Assembly (NCBI RefSeq): GCF_000381065.1
Contig: NZ_KB905858.1
Span: 27,702-91,701 of the forward strand
From: Propionispira raffinosivorans DSM 20765
Lineage (GTDB): Bacteria > Bacillota > Negativicutes > Selenomonadales > Selenomonadaceae
Direction of reading: 5' to 3'
DNA: 64,000 bases
Shown here: positions 44,123-52,019 of the stretch, in pieces
How the letters are laid out: each line of letters begins with the position of its first letter
Numbering within the stretch: position 1 is the first letter of the stretch
Notes under the pieces: model-generated
Told to the model about the DNA's origin: nothing
What the model saw: only the letters and a program-made list of their open reading frames with translations
The model's database searches: none
Program-made: the position numbers and the translations under genes

Positions 44123-46108
44123 CTAAATAATATTCATTGCTGCAAGATAAGCTGTTTTTAATGCAGCATCTACTTTACCCGGATGAATACAATCACCAAT
44201 TTCGAATACTGGAATGTTACCCGCAGCAGACTTTAATTCATCTGTTTTATTTGATTTCATACCCAATGCATAGAATATACGATCCGCCGCTAATGTCTTC
44301 TCATTTCCCAATTCATCTGCACACCGTACGCTATTTGATGTAATTTCCATACAATGATGGCCAGTTAAGGTTGAAATTTCGTATTTCTCCATTTCCTGCA
44401 CTAACGCTTCACGATACATTCCAAAAGAGTCTTTTGCAACTTTTTCTAACATTTCAATTATAGTTACTTTATGCCCGCTTTTCGCTAAATGAAGTCCAGC
44501 TTCACAGCCAACAAGTCCACCTCCAATCATAATAATTCGTTTCTCTTTTATTTCTTTTTGATTAAATATCTCCAGTGCCTGTGCCGCTGTATTCAATCCC
44601 TTTATTGGTGGCATTGATGGTGTGGCTCCAATGGCTAAAATCAATGCCTCTGGACGCTGTTGCTTAATCAAATCTCCATTGGCCTTTTTTCCATAAATTA
44701 CTTCAATGTTTCTTTTTTGTACTTCTGCTGCCAAAAGGTTTTTAAATGCTCTTAAATCATCTTTATCCACATCAATATCTGTAAAATTCAATACACCACC
44801 TAACGCAGTATGTTCGTCTACTAATGTTACTTTATGCCCGCGGTTACAAGCAGTGATTGCGGCCTGCATTCCAGCAGGACCACCCCCAATAATCAGAACC
44901 TTTCGACTTTTTTCCGGCTTACCAAATTCACTAAACATGACCTCAGTATCCGTTTCAGGATTAATTGCACAAACTCCTACTTTCTTAGACAGCGTTACTC
45001 CGTCATAAGGAATATCAGTATAGCCTTCTTCTGGTGAACCGGGAAAACAGTTGAAACAGCGAACACAGCGTCTGATTTCACTTTCTCTACCCGATGCTGC
45101 TTTATTAACAAATTCAGGATCTGCAATCATCTGACGCCCTAAAATCACATAATCTGCCTTCCCTTCAGCGATGATTTTTTCTGCCATTTCCGGTGAATTA
45201 ATTCCGCCAACCACCCCCACTGGCAGGCTTGTATATTGCTTAATAATTGCCGAATCAGCTGCATTACAGCCGTGTTAAACAAACATAGAACTAAATTGGT
45301 GGGTTACAATTGGATCCGTATACAATCCCGTTGAAATGTGTACGGAGTCAGCAATGCCTTCCATCATCTTACAAAATCCCCCTGTTTCTTCTACCGTAAC
45401 TCCTCCAGGAACACCTTCTGTTGCACTTAGTCTGACATCAATAATAAAACCTTTTCCTGTTATTTCTCGTATTCTTTTCAAGATTGCGAGCGGAAATTTC
45501 GCTCTATTCGCTAAGGTACCACCATACATATCTGTTCTAGTGTTTAATCTTGGTGATAAAAATTGTGTAAACAGAAATCCATGCCCGCCATGAATCAAAA
45601 TTCCATCAAATCCTGCTTTTTGCATAAATTTGGCGGCTATAGCAAATTCATTGGCTACTCTATCCATATCGTCTTGTGTCATTGCTTCAACTCTAATTCC
45701 TTTGCTAGTGGTAAACGCAACTGGACCAATAGGATTTTTTTGACCTTTAAATGGAATTTTTTCAGATCCTGCATGAGATAATTCACAGATTGCTACAGCA
45801 CCATATTTATGAATACGATTAGAATATTCTGAAAAAGCGTCAAAGCTTTTTCCTTCACAAACGGTAAAATCAACATTTGGAAATGGAAGTCTGTCCGCAT
45901 CTGTAAAATTAATATCTGTCTCACCAACGATAACAGCTGCTACCCCGCCCTTTGCACGCGACTCAACTTTTCTGTAAGATTTTTCAGCTACTTGCGGATC
46001 AAGTGCAGATAAACTAAATGTCATTGGTGCACTAACAATACGATTTTTATAAGTCACTTTATTTACCTGAAATGGTTTAAATAACTTTTGAAATTTACTG
46101 CTCGACAT
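44123..46108 (-). pseudogene. old-yellow-enzyme / 2-enoate reductase interrupted by one in-frame TAA
   Basis: One 661-codon frame runs from the ATG at 46108 (AGGAG upstream) to 44123, broken only by TAA at 45277-45275 (codon 278). Before it is the FMN barrel (KNRIVSAPMTF, HAGSEKIPF, HGGHGFLFTQFLSP); after it in the same frame come HGCNAADSAII, GVVGGINSPEMAEKI, the Fe-S cysteines RRCVRCFNCF and GVCAINPETD, and the FAD and NAD domains (LIIGGGPAGMQAA, IMIGGGLVGCEAGLHLA). An AAA-to-TAA change would explain it. Family members reduce C=C bonds of enoates, dienoyl-CoAs or flavonoids. A sequencing error is possible. Confidence 0.88.
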
Positions 46109-46290
46109 ATTACTTACACTCCTTTTATTTGTTATTATTGATTATACTTATTATATTTCTGTATTTTTTATACGTCTAATATTAAATTAAGCCTCAGTAA
46201 TAACTATTTCTTATTTATTAGTCTTGAATGTCAAACTCAAATTCTATATAATAAATTAAAAATATAAATGCGAGGGAGGATACATACAAC

Positions 46291-47172
46291 ATGCATATTA
46301 GACAGTTAGAATATTTTATTGCAGTAGCAGAAACACTTAATTTCACAAAAGCATCACAACGTTTTTTCATTTCACAAACAGCCGTAACGCAACAAATTAA
46401 AGCATTGGAAAAAGAAATGAATGTGATGCTTTTTCTTAGAAATAAAAGACATGTGGAATTAACTCCCGCCGGGAAAGCATTTTTAACGGATGCCAAGGAA
46501 GTCGTGAGGCACCTTACTATTGCCATAGCAAAATCCACCTCCGTTTCTACTGGATTCATTGGTACACTTAAAATTGGAATTGTCAAAGATTATATGGATG
46601 TAGATCTTGTTGACTATATAAAACTATTTTACAAAGAATATCCTAACATCTCATTTACATTTGTTCGAAACAATGTTGGCTATTTATATGATAGTCTTTT
46701 AAACGGCAACTTGGATATTGTATTCAATGTTAAATTTAATTTAGAGAAATATTCACAAATTCAATACAGAACATTTAAAAAAGCTCCTTTACTTGCGATT
46801 CTACCACCGTCACATCCTCTTGCACATAAAATCAGTCTCACCAGAAGTGACTTAAAAGAAGAAGCATTTATATTGATAGGTACGGAAGAAAACAATTTTG
46901 GAGAAAAAGATAGTATCTTAAAGGGATTCCTTGAATCTGGTTATCTCCCCAACAACAGACAGTATGTAGAAGATGTTGAAACTATTTTAATTATGGTAGC
47001 ATCTAATATGGGAATTGCCTTAGTACCTTCATATGCCCTTCCCTTGCAGAACTTTGCGGGAAGAATTATCTCGGTTCCTATATTGGGAGATGAAGAAAGA
47101 GTGGAAATTATTTCTGCTTGGGACAAAAGCAACAACAATCCCTCACTCACTAAATTTCTAGCAAACTTATAA
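46291..47172 (+). CDS. LysR-family regulator of the ene-reductase cluster
   Basis: A 293-residue LysR regulator: HTH MHIRQLEYFIAVAETLNFTKASQRFFISQTAVTQQIKALEKE-type start, then a two-lobed effector domain (GTLKIGIVKDYMDVDLVDYI, IMVASNMGIALVPSYALP). It is divergent from the ene-reductase gene across 182 bases and is likely to respond to the aromatic or enoate substrate. GGGAGG precedes the ATG. Confidence 0.9.
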   Translation: MHIRQLEYFIAVAETLNFTKASQRFFISQTAVTQQIKALEKEMNVMLFLRNKRHVELTPAGKAFLTDAKEVVRHLTIAIAKSTSVSTGFIGTLKIGIVKDYMDVDLVDYIKLFYKEYPNISFTFVRNNVGYLYDSLLNGNLDIVFNVKFNLEKYSQIQYRTFKKAPLLAILPPSHPLAHKISLTRSDLKEEAFILIGTEENNFGEKDSILKGFLESGYLPNNRQYVEDVETILIMVASNMGIALVPSYALPLQNFAGRIISVPILGDEERVEIISAWDKSNNNPSLTKFLANL

Positions 47173-47243
47173 AATCTAAAAATACACTTTTTTTATTTTC
47201 CAGCAATATTCTCTGTTAAGGTTAAATATTGAGAAGCAGTACA

Positions 47244-47345
47244 ATGAAAGACATTGACCAATTGCCGCCGGAGGTAATCTATAGTATACTTAAATGTCTT
47301 AAAATAAAGATTAAGGTATGTAAAAAGATTTATAAAACTCGTTGA
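47244..47345 (+). CDS. possible 33-residue ORF or remnant
   Basis: ATG at 47244 to TGA at 47343-47345; product starts MKDIDQLPPEVIYSILKCL and then becomes lysine-rich. The amphipathic helix at the start looks protein-like, but the ribosome site is poor (GAGAAG) and the ORF is very short. It may be a broken gene 5' end. Otherwise the 47173-47453 part of the intergenic region shows nothing clear. Confidence 0.18.
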   Translation: MKDIDQLPPEVIYSILKCLKIKIKVCKKIYKTR

Positions 47346-47453
47346 TATTTATGTAGTCTACACTATAGTTTGATTTTCCAGGTCTTTACTGGCCTTTTTT
47401 CAGTGTGCCCTTTTTCTTCATAAAAAACTGATATCATTCGGTCAAAACCAACA

Positions 47454-47627
47454 TCAATTGTCACTATTATTGCCTTCCTTCGCAGTTATAATTTGAACAT
47501 TATTCTGTTCTAAAACCTCCGGAATAAATAGTAGTGGAATGTTATCAGTGACCAAAATATCATTTTTCACAGTGCCGCAGATGTAATAAAAAAAGTTTTT
47601 TGGATCAAACGAAGCTCTTAGCTCAAA
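47454..47627 (-). pseudogene. 57-codon gene fragment downstream of the HAD gene
   Basis: An open stretch without a start codon, overlapping the last bases of the HAD gene and ending in TGA at 47456-47454. It reads ELRASFDPKNFFYYICGTV, KNDILVTDNIPLLFIPEVLE and then QNNVQIITAKEGNN. The codon pattern is convincingly coding, but no family is recognised. Probably the 3' remnant of a deleted gene. Confidence 0.35.
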
Positions 47628-48423
47628 TTACATTATATTTCTTCAATGCATTATAAATGCCATCATTTCTAACATCATCAGTAATATCAAAGGCAATTGT
47701 TTTAATTTCATCAGTAGCATTACCCATGGCAATTCCATGTTTTACAGTTTTTAGCATTTCAATATCATTACAAGCATCCCCAAAAGCAAAAGTATCATAA
47801 AAAGACACACCTAGCTTTTCATATAAATACCCCACTGCAGTTCCTTTTGTATACCCTGGTAAATGAATGTCCATTCGTATATTGCCGGTGGTATAAGCAT
47901 CTACAACCCAACCACTGGGAATATTAGCTTTGCAATCAAACAATTGTTTTTCTGTTTCAAACAAAGCCGTAACCATGTTTGCATGAACATCTTCCATCTT
48001 CCAATTAGCTTGCTCACTAGTTCCACTGGAAACAGATCCTCCAAAAAGTTCTACCTGGCGAAGTATTAGTGGATGCGTTAAAAGGCTTGTCCATTTACCA
48101 AAATGTCCGTTAAAAATGTATTGCCCTTCCTTTTGTTTAAATAAATCTACTAGAAACTTGATGTGCTTTTCCGAAAAAAAGTTATCATAAATAAGATTGT
48201 TTTGGAACTCTATATAGTTTCCATTACAAAAAATAAAGCCATCAAAGTTTAGGTTTGAAAAAGCTTCTGGCATACTAGCCCTAGCTGTTGCAACGACTGA
48301 ATAATGACCCTTCAATCTTAGCTGTTCTATTGCTTTAATCGTACTTGGTAATGGTTCAAGCATTCCCGCAGGAATATCTATCATGGTTCCATCAATATCA
48401 AAAAACACTATTTTCTTTTTCAT
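47623..48423 (-). CDS. Cof-type HAD-IIB hydrolase
   Basis: A 266-residue phosphatase: motif I FFDIDGTMI, motif II threonine in VVATARAS, the C2B cap in the middle, motif III lysine in GYTKGTAV and motif IV GDACNDIEML. Such enzymes dephosphorylate sugar phosphates, flavin or pyridoxal phosphates. A gene remnant overlaps its 3' end. Transcribed singly as far as can be seen. Confidence 0.9.
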   Translation of the reverse strand: MKKKIVFFDIDGTMIDIPAGMLEPLPSTIKAIEQLRLKGHYSVVATARASMPEAFSNLNFDGFIFCNGNYIEFQNNLIYDNFFSEKHIKFLVDLFKQKEGQYIFNGHFGKWTSLLTHPLILRQVELFGGSVSSGTSEQANWKMEDVHANMVTALFETEKQLFDCKANIPSGWVVDAYTTGNIRMDIHLPGYTKGTAVGYLYEKLGVSFYDTFAFGDACNDIEMLKTVKHGIAMGNATDEIKTIAFDITDDVRNDGIYNALKKYNVI

Positions 48424-48833
48424 AAGATTACCTTCCTCCCTATTTATATTTTTAAGATAACATCATCTTAAGTTATGGGAACATTCCCATGCCAAGAAAA
48501 TTTCATAAATATTCTTTAAATATTTATGATCGTTTTTATCTGGCTGTTCTCGTCATTTCCTTTTGTTTTCTTACCTGATACGAATTAACGAGCTGGATCA
48601 TCTACAATAGATTTTAGTGGTCTGTATTTTTCATCTCCTACAGCACCTTATGGTGACTGCTTAAAAAGCTTGACGCCTGCCTTATTCCTCAAATGCCGCT
48701 TACACAGATGTTTCATCCCCAGGCGAAAGTGTTTTCCCAGCGACTAGATTTTCACAGATGAATGCTAGATTCTGTCAATTCAGGTTAAATTCAGATGAAT
48801 TTTTCAATAAATTATAGATGCAAGTTTTATCAA
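48424..48833. other. 410-base gene-free interval with possible degenerate coding text
   Basis: No intact gene. On the minus strand around 48595-48722 one frame reads MKHLCKRHLRNKAGVKLFKQ, a stop, then GAVGDEKYRPLKSIVDDPAR and a second stop. This looks like the worn 3' end of a gene, but it has no ribosome site and matches no family I recognise. Confidence 0.25.
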
Positions 48834-49760
48834 TTATAAAACATTTTGCACAACAGATCTGTTTTTTATCTTATGTTTATATATAGTAGGAGAACAATTC
48901 ATGTATTTTTTAAATATTTCGGAATAATAACTACTACTAGAAAAGCCAGCTGAAATAGCCACTTCTGTAATGTTTAATCCTTCGTTTAATAAATAAGGAA
49001 TACTCTTTTGAATGCGATAACTTAGAAGATAATCAAAAGGTGTATGATGTACAATTTTTTTAAATAAACGGCAACAAGAACTATTACTGAGATGGCAAGA
49101 GGTGGAGATGTCGTTTAACCTTATGGTTTCTTTGTAGTGGGCATGAATATAATTCAGTGCTGATTTTATTTGCATAATGTTTTTGTGCGGATTTTTAGGT
49201 TCATTTGGAAGTTTGCGATAAACATCTTGGTATAAATAGAAGCATAATTCAAACAATTTACTCACGATTAGCAATTCATAGCCAATAGTTTTTTCTTTAT
49301 AAATTTTTTCTAGTTCCAATAATACTGAAATAATATTATTACTATCATCGTTACTCGAATTAAAATATGCAAACGCGAGTTGTTCATTTGTAACTATTTC
49401 GAATAGATATTTGTTTTCGAAAATACTATTTCTATGTCCTGAAATTAAAGTTGGATGAAAAGTAATTGCAAAATATTGGCAATTTAAACCAGAAGATGCT
49501 GTTCCTGAATGAAGACAGTTTTGATTTGCACATATAGCATCACCCTCTTTGAGCAGATATTGACTATTATTTACTTGATATATCATAGAACCGCTAAGAA
49601 TATAAGTAAATTCAATTTCTGGATGCCAGTGGCACCCAAAAGTAGAACCCCTATAATTTGTAATTTCTTCATAGCCGATTCGAAAAGGAAAACTATCATT
49701 TCTAGCATAATCTCTATTTTCCAATTGATTTTCTCCGATATTTAGTACTTTACGTTGCAT
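48834..49760 (-). CDS. AraC-family regulator with cupin sensor
   Basis: A 308-residue protein. N-terminal AraC-type cupin (GCHWHPEIEFTYILSGSMIYQV, LLKEGDAICANQNCLHSG) then the double HTH (IRLNDISTSCHLSNSSCCRLFKKIV and ITEVAISAGFSSSSYYSEIFKKYM). GGAGG lies five bases before the ATG at 49760. It is divergent from a sugar O-acetyltransferase, with two palindromes in the shared region, and is likely to control it. Confidence 0.9.
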   Translation of the reverse strand: MQRKVLNIGENQLENRDYARNDSFPFRIGYEEITNYRGSTFGCHWHPEIEFTYILSGSMIYQVNNSQYLLKEGDAICANQNCLHSGTASSGLNCQYFAITFHPTLISGHRNSIFENKYLFEIVTNEQLAFAYFNSSNDDSNNIISVLLELEKIYKEKTIGYELLIVSKLFELCFYLYQDVYRKLPNEPKNPHKNIMQIKSALNYIHAHYKETIRLNDISTSCHLSNSSCCRLFKKIVHHTPFDYLLSYRIQKSIPYLLNEGLNITEVAISAGFSSSSYYSEIFKKYMNCSPTIYKHKIKNRSVVQNVL

Positions 49761-49773
49761 AAATCCTCCAAAT

Positions 49774-49841
49774 GATAATATTGTTATAAAATGTAACGAT
49801 ATTATCGTAGATTTCAATTATATATAACATTATAATTGAAA
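49774..49841. promoter_or_regulatory. two adjacent palindromes between araC-type and acetyltransferase genes
   Basis: First dyad: GATAATATTGTTA (49774-49786) against TAACGATATTATC (49794-49806), 12 of 13 paired. Second: TTTCAATTATA (49812-49822) against TATAATTGAAA (49831-49841), perfect. Both lie in the 114-base divergent control region, suggesting paired regulator sites. Confidence 0.5.
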
Positions 49842-49874
49842 TTATAATAATTGAAAATAGTAAGGAGAAAACTT

Positions 49875-50468
49875 ATGAGTGAGTTAGAAAAATGTATGAT
49901 AGGCAATACGTTTAATTGTATTGACGAAGAACTTACGGATATGATAAGTAAGTCCAGAATAATGACCTATCAATATAATTCAAGCAGTAGCATAAAAGAA
50001 AAAAAGAGCATTCTGCGTGAGTTATTTGGTGAAATTGGTTCTAATGTAAAGATAGATATTCCATTTTACTGTGATTATGGTAAAAATATATTTATTGGGA
50101 ATAATGGCATTATTAACATGAATTGTACATTTGTAGATTGCAATAAAATAGAAATTGGAAACAATGTTTTAATTGCCTCTAACGTACAAATATATACAGC
50201 AACACATCCAGTAAATGCAAAAGAACGTTTAGTGGACGAATGGAAAGAAAACTCGGGTCAAGCCTTTTTTAGAACTTATGCGTTACCGGTTAAGATTGAA
50301 GATAATGTCTGGATCGGCGGCGGCGCTATTATTCTGCCTGGCGTTACTATTGGGAAAAATAGTGTAATTGGAGCCGGAAGTATAGTGACGAAGAATATAC
50401 CTACTAATTGCGTTGCGGTAGGAAATCCTTGCAGAGTAATTAGAAAACTTAATGAGAATAGGGAATAG
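49875..50468 (+). CDS. maltose/galactoside O-acetyltransferase-like protein
   Basis: A 197-residue left-handed beta-helix acetyltransferase of the LacA/Maa/NodL group. The N-terminal Mac region (MSELEKCMIGNTFNCIDEEL) is followed by hexapeptide repeats, the catalytic His in TATHPVNAKER and the acetyl-CoA-binding turn VWIGGGAIILPGVTIG. It transfers acetyl from CoA to a sugar hydroxyl. AAGGAG lies seven bases before the ATG at 49875. Confidence 0.92.
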   Translation: MSELEKCMIGNTFNCIDEELTDMISKSRIMTYQYNSSSSIKEKKSILRELFGEIGSNVKIDIPFYCDYGKNIFIGNNGIINMNCTFVDCNKIEIGNNVLIASNVQIYTATHPVNAKERLVDEWKENSGQAFFRTYALPVKIEDNVWIGGGAIILPGVTIGKNSVIGAGSIVTKNIPTNCVAVGNPCRVIRKLNENRE

Positions 50469-50685
50469 CTGATAAATAAAATGATCCAGGTCTTGCATAA
50501 TGCTGTATTTTTTTTGCATAACAATTCTTCTTTTCCGCATAAGCTATTTTTATATTCGTGATAAATGTAAGCGTCAACTAAACCATCACTTGTACAATCA
50601 CATCATGAGAAAATACATTCAGGATATCTAAATTAAAGCTTTTTAGATTCTTTGAGAGGCTAAAAAACTCGAAGGGAGTCTAATT

Positions 50686-50790
50686 ATGGATGTACAAATC
50701 GTAACACATGAAGTTCGGTTGCAAAAATGGATTGATCTTGTAAAAACTTGCCGCAGTAGTGGTAAAACCATTAAAAAGTGGTGTGCTGAC
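50686..50790 (+). pseudogene. truncated IS66-type tnpA (5' 35 codons)
   Basis: The frame starts MDVQIVTHEVRLQKWIDLV and continues KTCRSSGKTIKKWCADSKR, the highly conserved beginning of IS66-family accessory protein TnpA. Homology stops at about 50790, where the sequence passes directly into the perfect hairpin at 50792. The long ORF that continues to 51231 is antisense to the esterase and is not a real extension. GAAGGGAG lies before the ATG. A relic of an IS66 insertion that lost tnpB, tnpC and its right end. Confidence 0.75.
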
Positions 50791-50791
50791 A

Positions 50792-50856
50792 GTAAACGTC
50801 AAAAATGCCGTTACCTTGACAACCAGTCAGTTGGTAACGGCATTTTTGACGTTTAC
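50792..50856 (-). terminator. terminator of the esterase gene, at the IS66 relic junction
   Basis: Perfect 24-bp arms (50792-50815 and 50833-50856; core AAAAATGCCGTTACC) and a 17-base loop. On the minus strand it follows the esterase stop at 50928 by about 70 bases. The T-run lies inside the stem, as in many long AT-flanked terminators. Confidence 0.7.
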
Positions 50857-50927
50857 AGTTTTCCTATATCAAACATGCCAGATCAGCTCATGAAGCTTTT
50901 AAGTAGAGTTAAAAACAGGTATTTTAA

Positions 50928-51845
50928 TTATTGGTCTTCAGCAATCAGTTTTGCTGCTACCTCACCCATTTCAGCCTCATTGTGTCCAACACCAGGCACC
51001 GTAATTAGCTGCCAATTAAATGGCACACCCATTTGTGCTGCTTTTTTCTGTGCAATAGCAAAAAATTCCTGCCCACGTTCAAAGCGATTTTCCCCTTGTG
51101 CATCTGCCAGCGGAGTATGCCGAAGATCAGCATTTGATTTCGTATCAGCCTCACCTAATAAAATTGTAACGGGTTTAGCAAAAGCTGCCTTCAAATCAGC
51201 TGCATTCAGTGGCAGCCCTTTAATTCCATAAGGGAACGCGACCTGGGAATCTGGCATTGTATACCAGCCAGAATTAGCAGCGATGATTTTTTTTGCTTTT
51301 GTTTCTTTATTAAGAAGCACATACCTATGAACCATTTGCGATCCAGCCGAATGTGAATATAGTACAAAATTTTCACCAGTAGCTCCTGACCTTATCTTTG
51401 CCTGGTCAAAAATTCGGTCAATCACTGGAAAAACCCAATTTTCTTTCGGCTGTAAATTGCCTGTTTCATCATCCGTATCTGAAACATTTCCTGTATTATA
51501 GTAACGCACACCCGGATACTTAGATTCAGAGAACTCCGGGCATACTACCAATAGATTATATTGGTCAGCATACTGAATCCAATCATCACAATAATCTTGT
51601 GCATTACGCTTAAACCCATGCATCACAACAACAATCGGTCGATCTGCTGTCCAATTGGCTGGGCGATAATAAAAAGCTTTCAGATCAGCATTCGTTGCAC
51701 CTGTAGGTTCCGGCATTAAAAATGATCCTGACCCAACGTTTATTGTTTCAACTTTTTCAAAACCAATGGCACCGCAGTCAGCACTTTGCAACAAAAAAAG
51801 TAGACAAATAAACAGCACACTTGAGTTTAAAAATCTATGATTCAA
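50928..51845 (-). CDS. secreted alpha/beta-hydrolase (PHB-depolymerase/feruloyl-esterase-like)
   Basis: A 305-residue product. The start is probably TTG at 51845, seven bases after GGAGG; the ATG at 51860 includes that ribosome site. A signal peptide (FLNSSVLFICLLFLLQSADC) is followed by the esterase fold: VVVMHGFKRNAQDYC (oxyanion loop), the nucleophile in LYSHSAGSQM, a late Asp in GEADTKSNAD and His in VPGVGHNE. A cysteine at the end of the signal could be a lipobox-like site, though SADC fits poorly. Substrate unknown. Confidence 0.85.
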   Translation of the reverse strand: MNHRFLNSSVLFICLLFLLQSADCGAIGFEKVETINVGSGSFLMPEPTGATNADLKAFYYRPANWTADRPIVVVMHGFKRNAQDYCDDWIQYADQYNLLVVCPEFSESKYPGVRYYNTGNVSDTDDETGNLQPKENWVFPVIDRIFDQAKIRSGATGENFVLYSHSAGSQMVHRYVLLNKETKAKKIIAANSGWYTMPDSQVAFPYGIKGLPLNAADLKAAFAKPVTILLGEADTKSNADLRHTPLADAQGENRFERGQEFFAIAQKKAAQMGVPFNWQLITVPGVGHNEAEMGEVAAKLIAEDQ

Positions 51846-52019
51846 TTGAAATCCCTCCATATTGATAGCATAAATTCATTTTTTTACATTACCATTCTCT
51901 CTCAAAACAATTTATCTTATATTGTATAACATTCGGACGGTTACCATCCTAAAATATATCTCTGCCAAAATCTGATTCATTCCTTACACTAAACTTTGTG
52001 TTTGCTTATTATATAATCG

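Noticed and set aside
45275..45277. Stop codon recoding
   Set aside because: The codon is TAA; known selenocysteine and pyrrolysine insertion use TGA and TAG.
44123..46108. Two separate genes for the reductase halves
   Set aside because: Both halves are in the same frame and join across a single TAA; the second half has no start with a ribosome site at the expected place.
50791..51231. Continuation of the tnpA frame through the esterase region
   Set aside because: After the hairpin it is purely antisense to the esterase and has no TnpA similarity.
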